From positions 1-53,182 of the forward strand of contig CAZURV010000012.1 in NCBI GenBank assembly GCA_964623515.1: DNA of 53,182 nucleotides. The letters run 5' to 3'. The notes beneath the pieces were generated by a model. That model did no database searches. It saw only the letters and a program-made list of their open reading frames with translations, and had not been told where the DNA came from. Both the position numbers and the translations under genes were made by a program. Shown in pieces: positions 23,790-32,742 of this stretch. This DNA is from RUG714 sp964623515 (GTDB taxonomy: Bacteria; Bacillota; Clostridia; Oscillospirales; Acutalibacteraceae). How positions within the stretch are numbered: position 1 is the stretch's first letter; each line of letters opens with the position of its first letter.

Positions 23790-25166
23790 ATGAATTATGA
23801 TATAACGGTCATCGGAAGCTGTACCGCAGGGCTTTATTTCGCCGCAAGAATGGCAAAGCAGGGATATAAAGTGCTTGTTGTGGATAAATTGAAAGAAGAG
23901 GAACTGGGGAAAAGGCTTGATATATTCCATCTCGATGAAACGTCATTTGATATTTACGGAACGCCGAAACCGAATCCGGGTGATGAAGATTATGTTCATC
24001 AGTTTGATTATTCTGCGTCGAGGTCTGCGCTGGGGAATTGGGAAAAACATCATGAACATACGGTTTATGTTATGAAGCTTCCGCTTTATATTAAGCGGAT
24101 GATAGCCTGGGCAAAAGAAATCGGTGTAGATTTTATGTTTGAAACCTCGTTTGAAGATTTTATATATCATGAAAACGGCAGAATAAACGGAGCAAAACTT
24201 GTAACAGCAGACGGTAAATTAACTGTGCATTCGAGGCTTGTTGCGGACTGTTCCGGTACGGCGTCTGCGGCGAGGAGAAAGCTTCCGGAATCCTATGAAT
24301 GTGAGAATTTCGAAATTACGGATAAGGATAAGTTTTATGTTGCAATAAAGTATATTCATTTTAATAATCCGAGACCGCGTGTTCAGCATACTATTTCTTG
24401 GCCTTATTATAAAGTTTGGATTGCCCCATGCGAGGACGAGCATGGCGCCATACTCGGTGTGGGCGCAAATATATCTTTTGAATACGGTGAAAAATGCCTT
24501 TCAAAATTTTTGGAAAATATAAATATTCCCGATTACGAGGTTGTTCGTGAAGAAAAAGGCATAACGCCTTACAGAAGACCTCCGTATTCATTCGTTGCAG
24601 ACGGTTTTGTTGCTCTCGGAGACAGTGCATGCCTCACAAAGCCCAGCAACGGTGAGGGAATAACCGCGCAGTGGTTTCTTGTAAACATAGCCGCTGAGGA
24701 AATAGGAAAAGCTATGGCTGACGGAAAATATCCTTACGCCAAAGACATTTGGCAGATTAATGTGCGCTATCAGAAAAGCCAGGGCGCGGAATTTGCGGAA
24801 CTGCTTGCAACTCTTACAGGTGCTGTTGACTGTTCAAGGCAGGAAAATGATTATGAATTTAAACATAACATAATATTTAAGGATAATCTTAAAAACAGCG
24901 TTCCCGATAAATCCAAAGAAAAACGTCAGCTTATAGCAGGGCTTCTCAAAGGTTTGGCATGCGGAAAAATCAGGCCCAAAACTATAAAAAAGCTTATCCA
25001 TTATTCCGGTATAGCAGGAAATATAAAGCATCATTATCTTGATTTCCCGGAAAATATTAACGGCTTTGAGCAGTGGAAACAGCGGGCAGACGAGCTTTGG
25101 CTTCAGGCAGGCTCTATGTCTGATGTTGTTTATGACAAGGGCTACTATCTGAATAACTTGGATTGA
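23790..25166 (+). CDS. FAD-dependent oxidoreductase (geranylgeranyl reductase / flavin monooxygenase-like)
   Basis: 458 residues from ATG 23790, preceded by GAGGTGA at 23778-23784. The N-terminal Rossmann strand is ITVIGSCTAGLYFAARMAKQGYKVLVVDK, with GSCTAG in place of the usual GxGxxG; the middle glycine is a cysteine. The second FAD motif, GFVALGDSACLTKPSNGEGITAQWFL, is strong and typical of the geranylgeranyl-reductase/halogenase superfamily. Related proteins reduce prenyl chains or oxidise small molecules, and there is no pathway context here to choose between them. It is a single gene with no clear partner, and the C-terminal 120 residues are helical and basic. Confidence 0.8.
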   Translation: MNYDITVIGSCTAGLYFAARMAKQGYKVLVVDKLKEEELGKRLDIFHLDETSFDIYGTPKPNPGDEDYVHQFDYSASRSALGNWEKHHEHTVYVMKLPLYIKRMIAWAKEIGVDFMFETSFEDFIYHENGRINGAKLVTADGKLTVHSRLVADCSGTASAARRKLPESYECENFEITDKDKFYVAIKYIHFNNPRPRVQHTISWPYYKVWIAPCEDEHGAILGVGANISFEYGEKCLSKFLENINIPDYEVVREEKGITPYRRPPYSFVADGFVALGDSACLTKPSNGEGITAQWFLVNIAAEEIGKAMADGKYPYAKDIWQINVRYQKSQGAEFAELLATLTGAVDCSRQENDYEFKHNIIFKDNLKNSVPDKSKEKRQLIAGLLKGLACGKIRPKTIKKLIHYSGIAGNIKHHYLDFPENINGFEQWKQRADELWLQAGSMSDVVYDKGYYLNNLD

Positions 25167-25341
25167 TTTCGAAGTATATTTTTCAGTCCGGTAATATGCC
25201 GAACAGGATGAATTACAGAAGACATCAGAAGCTGAAAGAACGTAAAAATAAAACAGCAGGGAAACATGACGAAATGTCCTGTTTGCGGCTCTGCTAATGC
25301 AGGGAAAATAGCAACACTTAATATTTGGAGGATTTTTAATA

Positions 25342-26654
25342 ATGAATAACGAAAATATAATTTTAAAAATACTTAATGTTATAGGAATTGCTACGATAGC
25401 TGTGGGTATTATATGCTCACTCATATTAGGGATCAGTGCTGATGAAATTACAATTACTATTGGTGGAATTATAGGTAGCAGTATTTCCGGTATGTTTTTT
25501 ATAGGATTTAGTGAAGTTATAAACCTGTTGCAACAAGTGTTGATAATCAGTCAAGAATAATCAGAGAAATCAAGGAAAACCCGGCAATAGCAGTCAATAC
25601 TATTCAACGGAAAAAAGATTCAGCTGTATCTAAGGCACAAGTACTGAATGAAAGTTTTGATGAATCGGCGGATTCAAGTCAAAATGATATTTTCAATTAT
25701 GTCAAAAATGCGGCAAAATTTACAAATGATCTCTTTTCATCAGAAAACTATGATCGTAATAAAACAATAAAGTATCACGATACGAACAATGATTGGGATG
25801 TAGATTGTTTTTATATGAAATCAGATACTATCAAAACATGGGATGATTTTTGTAAGTCGGGTCAAGACAGATACACAGCTAACGCTATAAACGATTACTT
25901 TACACAAGATTGTACTCTTCCACATGTAGACGGAGAAGACGGACTATATGTGTATTTTGATGGTCTGGGTTGTGCTACACAATATATTTATTTTGTATAT
26001 GAAAAAATCAGCGAAAGTGAATACAAAATTACAGAATATGATTACGCTTTTATTAGTTCCGATGAACCTTATGAAAAAGAGTTTAAACTAATAAACAAGA
26101 ATGGGCAATGGCTGTTGGATAAAGTGTTGTCTTATGAGGTGTATTCTTTTCTTGAAAGCAAATATGTAATTAACAAAACGGATGTTGATAATTACAACAA
26201 ATTCGACCAAATGTATTTATATTCCAAACTGCTTGGCGACGCACATGACAAGTTTGCTTTTGAAGAGTATTGTGATTATTACTTGTTTGATATGAACAAT
26301 GATGGTGTACAAGAACTAATAATTCACACCGGAACATGTGAGCAGGATAGAACATATACATTCTACACATATAAAAAAGGAGAAACAATAAAATTAGGAG
26401 AAGCTAACGGTTGGCATTCTGGACTTGAAGAAAGTAAAGATGGTAATATTGCAATTTATAGTGGAGGTCAAGGTTATTATAGCTGTTTTGAGTATGCAAT
26501 AGAAGGCGACTCTCTTAAAGAAACGGTTATTGCTCAAAACGCAGAGCTTACCGATTCGGCTCAAAGAGAAATGGCTAAAAAATACACAGGTATAATTATG
26601 ACAGAAATTTCAGAGGTAGATATTGAGTCGCTTCACCAAAGTTTAGTAGGTTAG
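25342..26654 (+). pseudogene. Membrane protein gene split by a single-base frameshift
   Basis: The first frame (25342-25560, ribosome site TTGGAGG) encodes two membrane helices and ends ...GFSEVINLLQQ, then runs into VLIISQE and a stop. The next frame is open from 25515 through 26654. Adding one base after 25535 joins them as ...EVINLLQQSVDNQSRIIREIKENPAIAVNTIQ, a natural continuation, and yields one open frame of 437 codons. The C-terminal region (YYLFDMNNDGVQELIIHTGTCEQDRTYTFYTYKKGE) looks like an extracytoplasmic domain with a calcium-type DxNxDG loop. A shorter second gene starting at ATG 25815 is the alternative. Codon use is AT-richer than in neighbouring genes, suggesting transfer or decay. 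A sequencing error cannot be excluded. Confidence 0.6.
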
Positions 26655-26946
26655 TTCAGTACTTAACTGAAGCCCAACCATAGATTATTAAAATTTTACA
26701 TTTTTGGTTTGGTACAAATAAAATAAAGGACGGCACAATAAAAATGAATAAACAAATGTATTGTGAATGTTGAAATATCGAGATGAGTTGGTATGGTTAG
26801 TGTTAATTCAAAATTGACGAGCAATCCTACTTTAAGACGAACCAACAGAATAAATATTATTTATTCTTCGCTTGCAATTGAGCAAAATACTTTACTTTAC
26901 CATCAATCCAACAGCAACCATACTTTCAAGTGTTGTTGCCAAATAA

Positions 26947-27192
26947 AAAGGATTTACTATTAAATGGAAGAAACATGCAACACAGACAACAGGTTATCAG
27001 ATACAGTACAGCACAAGCAACAAATTTACAAATGCAAAGATTGTACAAGTATCAGAGAATATGATAACATCGAAAACGATTTCAAATCTTAACGCAAAAA
27101 CAAAGTATTATGTTCGTATTCGCACTTACAAAACAGTTCGAGTAAACGGTAAATCGGCACATAGTTGTGAATGCGGTTTTAATTTTAATTGA
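26947..27192 (+). pseudogene. Remnant of a fibronectin type III surface-protein domain
   Basis: An open stretch of 81 codons with no start codon or ribosome site reads GFTIKWKKHATQTTGYQIQYSTSNKFTNAKIVQVSEN...TISNLNAKTKYYVRIRTYKTVRVNGKSAHS. This is the FN3-like repeat common at the C-terminus of clostridial surface proteins. A stop codon precedes it directly (26944-26946), so only the tail of a former gene survives. The rest of 26655-27206 holds no gene I can support. Confidence 0.7.
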
Positions 27193-27249
27193 TGTAATAA
27201 GTATGGATGGCAAAATACACTTGTTTAGATTCAAACCGGAAATATTTTA

Positions 27250-27278
27250 TTGACGAAATGGATTTTGCGTGTTATTAT
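27250..27278 (+). promoter_or_regulatory. Promoter of the T-box-controlled gatCAB-aspS operon
   Basis: TTGACG (27250-27255), a 17-base spacer and TATTAT (27273-27278). Transcription would start near 27285, at the foot of the T-box stem I. Confidence 0.7.
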
Positions 27279-27284
27279 ATTACA

Positions 27285-27533
27285 TATTATTTAGGCAGAG
27301 ATAAGGCGAGTATGCATAATCCTGATTTCAGAGAGCCGCCGGCAGGTGAAAGGCGGTATCGGTTTTTGCAGAAAAACACCTTGGAGTCCCCGAAAGAAAG
27401 CGCAGGCAAGTAGAATCGGGCGTGATGGAGCGTTAATCCTTAAAAGAGAGCCCGTAGCGGGCTAATTCGGGTGGTACCGCGGATTTCATGATTCGTCCCT
27501 TGTATGCAGTGCATACAGGGGATTTTATTTTTG
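27285..27533 (+). promoter_or_regulatory. T-box riboswitch, Asn specifier (AAC)
   Basis: Stem I carries the usual AGAGAGCCG...GGTGAAAGGCGG elements. The specifier-loop side reads GCAGAA-AAC-ACCTTGGAG, so the likely specifier codon is AAC (27375-27377, Asn). The T-box sequence GGGTGGTACCGCGG is at 27469-27482. A terminator hairpin follows, TCCCTTGTATGC/GCATACAGGGGA (27496-27523), then TTTTATTTTT. Uncharged tRNA-Asn would favour read-through into gatCAB-aspS. An open frame at 27207-27413 overlaps this RNA and is not a gene. Confidence 0.9.
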
Positions 27534-27550
27534 AAAAGGGAGAAACAGCA

Positions 27551-27838
27551 ATGAAGATTACCGAAGAACTTGTTCAGTATATTGCAGAACTTTCCAGAAT
27601 AAGGCTTGATGCGAAAAGCACGGAAAAAATGCGTTCCGAGCTTAGTGCAATAGTTGATTATATGGAAATCCTCAACGAGGTTGATACTGCGGAAACAGAG
27701 GCTCTTTCACACGTGTTCCCCGTTACAAACGTTATGAGGGATGATGAGGTTAAACCGTCTTATAAAAAAGCGGAGCTTACGGCGAACGCTCCCGTAACTG
27801 AAGACGGCGGATTTGTTGTTCCCAAAACTGTTGAATAA
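27551..27838 (+). CDS. gatC: Asp-tRNA(Asn)/Glu-tRNA(Gln) amidotransferase subunit C
   Basis: 95 residues from ATG 27551, preceded by AAAAGGGAG; the longer frame from 27488 runs through the T-box terminator and is not credible. MKITEELVQYIAELSRIRLDAKSTEKMRSELSAIVDYMEILNEVDT and the later VTNVMRDDEVKPS are classic GatC features. GatC belts the GatA and GatB subunits together. It is the first gene of gatC-gatA-gatB-aspS, under the Asn T-box. This enzyme makes Asn-tRNA(Asn) from mischarged Asp-tRNA(Asn), and possibly also Gln-tRNA(Gln). Confidence 0.96.
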   Translation: MKITEELVQYIAELSRIRLDAKSTEKMRSELSAIVDYMEILNEVDTAETEALSHVFPVTNVMRDDEVKPSYKKAELTANAPVTEDGGFVVPKTVE

Positions 27839-27888
27839 GCCGGGGGAAATTATCAACGTCGGTTTATGCCGGCTTAAGGAGTTACAAT

Positions 27889-29361
27889 ATGAATATTTGT
27901 GATATGACGGCTCTTGAAATCGGAGCCGCAATAAAAAAGAGAGCGTTTACGGCGCCGGAAGCGGCGGAAGCTGTGCTTGACGCTATTGAAAAAAAAGATG
28001 AAATTCTCAATGCCTATATAACCGTTGAAGACAGAGTAAGTTTGCTGAAAAGGGCAGAAGAAGTTCAGAAAATGATTGACGGCGGCGGGCTTAAAGATGA
28101 ACCTCTTGCAGGCGTTCCGGTTTCCATAAAAGATAATATATGCACAAAGGGCTTAAAAACAAGCTGTGCTTCCAAAATACTCGGAGATTTTAAACCTCCT
28201 TATCATGCAACCGTTATTGAAAAGCTTAACAATGCGGGAGCCGTTGTCATCGGGAAGCTTAATATGGATGAATTTGCTATGGGTTCCACTTCCGAAACAT
28301 CTTACTACGGCGTTACAAAAAATCCGTGGGATGCAAATAAAGTCCCGGGCGGTTCTTCGGGCGGCGCGGCGTCTGCAGTCGGAGGAAATGAGGCAGTATA
28401 TGCGCTTGGTTCGGATACAGGCGGTTCAATACGTCAGCCGGCGGCATACTGCGGCGTTACAGGACTTAAACCGACTTACGGCACGGTGTCAAGATTCGGG
28501 TTGATTGCATATGCGTCGTCGCTTGACCAGATAGGTCCTGTTGCAAAAGACGTTGCCGATTGCGCGGCGGTTATGGACGTAATATGCGGCAAGGATGATT
28601 ATGACGGCACATCTCTGCAAATCGATAAACCTGATTATCTTAAAAATTTAAGCGCGGATATAAAGGCAATGAAAATAGCGTTGCCAAAAGAATGTTTTAA
28701 CAACGGCGGTCTTGATAAAGACGTTAAAAACAGCGTTCTGCAAATGGCAGATAAGCTGAAGGAACTCGGAGCGGTTGTTGAAGAGATAGAACTTCCGTTT
28801 ATAGATTACGTGATTCCGGCTTATTATATCATTGCCTGCGCCGAAGCTTCATCAAATCTTTCAAGGTTTGACGGCGTTAAATACGGTTTCCGTTCGGAGA
28901 ATTTTGAAGGTATAACCGATATGTATAATGCCACAAGAAGCGAGGGCTTCGGAGACGAGGTAAAGAAAAGAATACTTCTCGGCACGTTTGTTCTTTCATC
29001 GGGATATTATGACGCTTACTATAAAAAAGCGCTGCAGGTTAAAGCGATAATCAAAAAAAAGTTTGACGAAGTATTCGAAAAATATGATGCGATTCTTTCA
29101 CCTGTAGCTCCTTCAACCGCTCCTGAAATCGGTAGCAGTCTTTCCGATCCGTTAAAGATGTATCTTTCGGATATATTTACGGTTTCGGCAAATATAGCAG
29201 GACTTCCCGGAATGTCTGTTCCGTGCGGTTTTGATAAATCGGGTATGCCTGTCGGAGCACAAATACTCGGTCAGCGGTTGAATGAACAAAAAATAATGAA
29301 CATAGGATATGCATATCAGCATGCAACCGATTTTCACAAAAAACGTGCGGAGGTAAAATAA
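27889..29361 (+). CDS. gatA: Asp-tRNA(Asn)/Glu-tRNA(Gln) amidotransferase subunit A
   Basis: A 490-residue amidase-signature protein that releases ammonia from glutamine. The Ser-cisSer-Lys machinery is visible: K in VSIKDNI, the SS pair in GGSSGGAASAVGG and the nucleophile region GSDTGGSIRQPAAYCGVTGLKPTYGTVSRFGL. A C-terminal block, YLSDIFTVSANIAGLPGMSVPCGF, is typical. AAGGAG precedes the start. The stop codon is directly followed by the gatB start, so expression is coupled. Ammonia is channelled to GatB for amidation of aspartyl- or glutamyl-tRNA. Confidence 0.97.
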   Translation: MNICDMTALEIGAAIKKRAFTAPEAAEAVLDAIEKKDEILNAYITVEDRVSLLKRAEEVQKMIDGGGLKDEPLAGVPVSIKDNICTKGLKTSCASKILGDFKPPYHATVIEKLNNAGAVVIGKLNMDEFAMGSTSETSYYGVTKNPWDANKVPGGSSGGAASAVGGNEAVYALGSDTGGSIRQPAAYCGVTGLKPTYGTVSRFGLIAYASSLDQIGPVAKDVADCAAVMDVICGKDDYDGTSLQIDKPDYLKNLSADIKAMKIALPKECFNNGGLDKDVKNSVLQMADKLKELGAVVEEIELPFIDYVIPAYYIIACAEASSNLSRFDGVKYGFRSENFEGITDMYNATRSEGFGDEVKKRILLGTFVLSSGYYDAYYKKALQVKAIIKKKFDEVFEKYDAILSPVAPSTAPEIGSSLSDPLKMYLSDIFTVSANIAGLPGMSVPCGFDKSGMPVGAQILGQRLNEQKIMNIGYAYQHATDFHKKRAEVK

Positions 29362-30801
29362 ATGGCTTGGGAAACCGTAATGGGGCTGGAAGTTCATGTT
29401 GAACTTGCCACAAAAACTAAAATTTTCTGCTCCTGCACAACCGAATTTGGCGGGGAAGCAAACACACACTGTTGCCCGGTATGTACAGGTATGCCGGGAA
29501 CACTTCCCGTTTTGAATAAAAAAGTGCTTGAATACGCGGTTAAAGCAGGGATTGCGCTCGGATGCGAAATTACGCGCTATAATAAATTTGACCGAAAGAA
29601 TTATTTTTATCCCGATTTGCCCAAAGCTTATCAGATTTCACAGCTTTATCTTCCGTTTGCACAGAACGGTTGTGTTGATATAACCACACGGAGTGGAAAA
29701 AAGGCTTCTGTGCGTATTCATGAAATTCATATGGAGGAGGATGCGGGAAAACTTGTTCATTCACCATGGGGAGACGTAACCTATCCGGACTATAACCGTT
29801 GCGGAGTTCCGCTTATAGAGATTGTTTCCGAACCGGATTTCCGCAATGCCGAAGAGGTTATAGCATACCTTGAAAAACTCAAATCAACGCTTATGTATCT
29901 CGGCGTATCTGACTGTAAAATGGAGGAAGGATCCATGAGGGCGGACGTTAATCTTTCGGTGCGCGAAGCGGGAAGCAAAAATTTCGGCACAAGAACAGAG
30001 ATGAAAAATATCAACTCTTTTAAGGCGATTGAACGCGCTATAAACTATGAGTCAAAGCGCCAGATAAACGTGCTTGAGGATGGCGGGCGCGTTATTCAGG
30101 AAACGAGAAGATGGGATGATAACAAAGGTAGAAGCTATGCTATGCGAAGCAAGGAAAACGCACAGGATTACCGCTATTTTCCCGAACCCGATATTCCGCC
30201 GATAAGCATAAGCGATGCGCTTATTGATAAGCTGAAAAGCGAGCAGCCGGAATTTGCGGACGCAAAAGCGGAGAGATATGCTTCTGATTTCGGCATAGAT
30301 AAAGAGCTTGCTTCCGTCATAACCGTTTATAAAAATATTGCGGATTTGTTTGAGCAGACTTCCGAAATATGCAAAAATCCGGTTGAAACTGCGGCTTGGA
30401 TAAGTAAAGAGGTTATGTATCTCTGCAAGGAAGACGGCGTGGAGCTTTCGGCAGTTCGCATAGTTCCGGAGGATTTTGCTGATTTTGTAAATCTAATTCA
30501 AGACGGAACGGTTAACCGTCAGTCTGCTGTAAAGGTTTTTGAAGCTCTTTTCAGGGCGAACGGCAGATTTGATGTTAAAAAATATGTTGATGATAACGAT
30601 CTTGCACAGTTAAACGATGAGGGCGTTGTTGCCGCCGCTGTAAAAGATGTAATTGCGCAGAATGGAAAAGCGGCAGCGCAGTATAAGGCGGGTGAAACCA
30701 AAGTGCTCGGTTTCCTTGTGGGACAGACCATGAAAGCGCTTAAGGGTAAGGGAAAACCCGATTTGGTAAACAAACTGCTGAAAAAAGAATTAGGAGAATA
30801 A
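29362..30801 (+). CDS. gatB: Asp-tRNA(Asn)/Glu-tRNA(Gln) amidotransferase subunit B
   Basis: 479 residues, full length. It starts with the GatB signature WETVMGLEVHVELATKTKIFCSC and has the zinc cysteines (CSC...CCPVCTGMPG). DRKNYFYPDLPKAYQISQ, EEDAGKLVH and VPLIEIVSEPD form the kinase/amidation site. A helical plus YqeY-like tail follows, ending AAQYKAGETKVLGFLVGQTMKALKGKGKPDLVNKLLKKELGE. GatB phosphorylates and amidates the misacylated tRNA using ammonia from GatA. The start abuts the gatA stop, with GGAGGT upstream. Confidence 0.97.
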   Translation: MAWETVMGLEVHVELATKTKIFCSCTTEFGGEANTHCCPVCTGMPGTLPVLNKKVLEYAVKAGIALGCEITRYNKFDRKNYFYPDLPKAYQISQLYLPFAQNGCVDITTRSGKKASVRIHEIHMEEDAGKLVHSPWGDVTYPDYNRCGVPLIEIVSEPDFRNAEEVIAYLEKLKSTLMYLGVSDCKMEEGSMRADVNLSVREAGSKNFGTRTEMKNINSFKAIERAINYESKRQINVLEDGGRVIQETRRWDDNKGRSYAMRSKENAQDYRYFPEPDIPPISISDALIDKLKSEQPEFADAKAERYASDFGIDKELASVITVYKNIADLFEQTSEICKNPVETAAWISKEVMYLCKEDGVELSAVRIVPEDFADFVNLIQDGTVNRQSAVKVFEALFRANGRFDVKKYVDDNDLAQLNDEGVVAAAVKDVIAQNGKAAAQYKAGETKVLGFLVGQTMKALKGKGKPDLVNKLLKKELGE

Positions 30802-30813
30802 CAGGAGGTAATG

Positions 30814-32184
30814 ATGGAATTCGTAGATATTAACAAGATTTCCGATGAATGTGATTATAACGAGGTTGTAAAGGCGTTTGAAAAGGGCGAAATCAAATCG
30901 GGAGATACCGTTAAGTTCAAATGCTCAATCTATACAATCCGCGATAAGGGCGCTATGGTTTTTATCGCTATGCGTCCGTCAAGGGGAAATACTTTTCAGA
31001 TGGTATGGGAAGAAGGTAAAACAGACGTAGACATACGATCCTTCAGAGCGGAGGACTGCGTGATAGCCGAAGGCAAAATTGTTGAAAGCGAATACAGCAG
31101 AGTAGGTTTTGATATCCTTGTAACAAGCCTTGAAAAAGTGGGAGGTGCAGTTGTTGAGCAGTTCCCGGTTGATATATCAAAAGTTAAGCAGATGAGAAAT
31201 CTTCAGCTTCCCACGCTTTTGAACAACCGCGTGCTTACTTTGAGGAATCCGCGAGAAAGAGCGATCATAAAAATTTGTGAAGCGGTTATGACGGCATTCC
31301 GTGATTTTCTCAGGAACGATGGATTTACTGAATTTGTGCCTCCTAAAATGGTGCAGGCGGGCGCTGAAGGCGGAGCAGAGATGTTCGAGGTGGATTATTT
31401 TGGTGAAAAAGCATACTTGAATCAGTCTCCGCAGATGTATAAACAGATTATGGTGGGTGTATTTCGCAAGGTGTTCACCGTGAGCCCTGTTTTTCGTGCA
31501 GAAAATTCCAATACAAACCGTCATCTTACTGAATTTACAGGCCTTGATTTTGAAATGGGCTTTATTGATTCTTTCGAAGACGTTATGGCTGTTGAAGCAA
31601 GGCTGTTTCAGTATATGTTCAAATTTATCAACGAGAATTATGCGCCTGAACTTGATATTGTTCTCGGAAACGGTGAGAGGCTTCCAGAACTTACACAGTT
31701 CCCGAAAATTAAATTTGCCGATGCAAAAGAGCTTTATGCAAAGGAACATGGCCTTTCCAAAGTTACCGACCCGACGGACCTTTCTCCGGATGAAGAAACA
31801 TGGATCGGAGAATATTTCCTGAAACAGTGCGGTTCTCCGATTGTTTTCGTAACGCATTATCCATCTAAAAAACGTCCGTTTTATGCGATGGATGATCCGG
31901 AGAATCCGAGATATACGCTTTCATTTGATATGCTGCTTTACGGTCTTGAGGTAACAACCGGCGGACAGAGAATCCATGATTACAATATGCAGGCGGACAA
32001 GATGAAAAAACGCGGTATGAATATCGATGATTTTGAGGATTATCTTTCCATGTTCAAATATGGCATGCCTCCGCACGGCGGCCTCGGTATCGGCATGGAG
32101 CGAATTGTACAGAAACTTTTGAAGCTTGACAATATCAAAAAAGCAACGGCTTTTCCGAGAGATACCGAAAGACTCCGCCCATAA
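30814..32184 (+). CDS. aspS: Aspartate--tRNA(Asp/Asn) ligase, archaeal/eukaryal type
   Basis: 456 residues from the second of two adjacent ATGs, which is better spaced from AGGAGG (30803-30808); 30811 is possible. It lacks the GAD insertion and is far shorter than the bacterial AspRS of about 590 residues. It has archaeal-type motifs: FRAENSNTNRHLTEFTGLDFEMGF (motif 2) and TGGQRIHDYNMQ, then the motif 3 region KYGMPPHGGLGIGMERIVQKLL. Its place behind gatCAB and an Asn T-box implies a non-discriminating or tRNA-Asn-directed enzyme that supplies Asp-tRNA(Asn) to GatCAB. A discriminating bacterial AspRS may exist elsewhere. AsnRS is the alternative call but fits the motifs less well. Confidence 0.9.
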   Translation: MEFVDINKISDECDYNEVVKAFEKGEIKSGDTVKFKCSIYTIRDKGAMVFIAMRPSRGNTFQMVWEEGKTDVDIRSFRAEDCVIAEGKIVESEYSRVGFDILVTSLEKVGGAVVEQFPVDISKVKQMRNLQLPTLLNNRVLTLRNPRERAIIKICEAVMTAFRDFLRNDGFTEFVPPKMVQAGAEGGAEMFEVDYFGEKAYLNQSPQMYKQIMVGVFRKVFTVSPVFRAENSNTNRHLTEFTGLDFEMGFIDSFEDVMAVEARLFQYMFKFINENYAPELDIVLGNGERLPELTQFPKIKFADAKELYAKEHGLSKVTDPTDLSPDEETWIGEYFLKQCGSPIVFVTHYPSKKRPFYAMDDPENPRYTLSFDMLLYGLEVTTGGQRIHDYNMQADKMKKRGMNIDDFEDYLSMFKYGMPPHGGLGIGMERIVQKLLKLDNIKKATAFPRDTERLRP

Positions 32185-32204
32185 ATTGAGTTGCCGGGAA
32201 AATC

Positions 32205-32241
32205 AAAAACGTCAGGGTATTTTTTGCCTCTGACGTTTTAA
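32205..32241 (+). terminator. Terminator of the gatCAB-aspS operon
   Basis: AAAACGTCAG and CTGACGTTTT enclose a 14-base loop. The following 32242-32384 stretch holds nothing I can support. Confidence 0.8.
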
Positions 32242-32384
32242 TTATTCCATACGGTTAATGTGTATAACCGAATGTTTTCAATTTGTATAGCTTATCACAG
32301 TTAAAGCATATTTATCCTTTATATATGTGTCAATCTTCGGTTTAAATCAAATTCCTATATGATAATAAATGCGCTTTCCGATAG

Positions 32385-32427
32385 AAAGAAACAGCTCTTG
32401 TTTGAAAAAACAAAGAGCTGTTTCTTT
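32385..32427. terminator. Terminator of the ireB operon
   Basis: AAAGAAACAGCTCTTTG-like arms (32385-32400 and 32411-32427) form a long stem around a ten-base loop. On the minus strand it follows the 96-codon gene. Confidence 0.8.
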
Positions 32428-32439
32428 ACAAGTGCATAT

Positions 32440-32730
32440 TTATGATCTGAGTGCACGTTCAAGCCAGATGGAGGCTATGTCCAGCGCGTTAAACAATCCG
32501 TTTTTCTCGCTCGTTTTTATCATTGCTTCCATTGGATTGAGGGAAGGGTCGGTCGCTATGAGTTGAACCCTTACTTTATCCGCAACGTCAAGATCGTTTA
32601 CCTTGTGTGTATTGAGCACCGTAAGCATAACAACGTGGCTTTCATTCATAAAGCCGTAATAAATTACCTTTCCGCTGCGTACAAGCGGTTTGCCTTTATA
32701 CATTAAAAATTGCTTTTGTTTTGTTTCCAT
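32440..32730 (-). CDS. Conserved hypothetical protein, second gene after ireB
   Basis: 96 residues, soluble, no signal peptide: METKQKQFLMYKGKPLVRSGKVIYYGFMNESHVVMLTVLNTHKVNDLDVADKVRVQLIATDP. I do not recognise a named family. It reads as a small mostly beta protein followed by a helical tail (NALDIASIWLERALRS). It starts 12 bases after ireB with a good ribosome site (GGAGATTATT), so it is co-expressed with ireB. Its link to Ser/Thr-kinase signalling or to metabolism is unknown. Confidence 0.75.
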   Translation of the reverse strand: METKQKQFLMYKGKPLVRSGKVIYYGFMNESHVVMLTVLNTHKVNDLDVADKVRVQLIATDPSLNPMEAMIKTSEKNGLFNALDIASIWLERALRS

Positions 32731-32742
32731 AATAATCTCCTG

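Noticed and set aside
25266..25349. 27-codon frame starting MTKCPVCGSANAGK, zinc-ribbon-like
   Set aside because: Only one C-x-x-C pair, no ribosome site, and it overlaps the start of the next gene; may be a relic.
25525..25545. Programmed -1 frameshift between the two halves of the 25342 gene
   Set aside because: No X-XXY-YYZ slippery heptamer in the right phase and no clear stimulatory hairpin; a point deletion is simpler.
27207..27413. Open frame of 68 codons starting MAKYTCLDSNRK
   Set aside because: It overlaps the promoter and stem I of the Asn T-box; the structured RNA explains the sequence and there is no ribosome site.
32337..32352. GGTTTAAATCAAATTCC as a further MITE-like terminus
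   Set aside because: Only about ten bases agree with the terminal repeat and nothing beyond it aligns.
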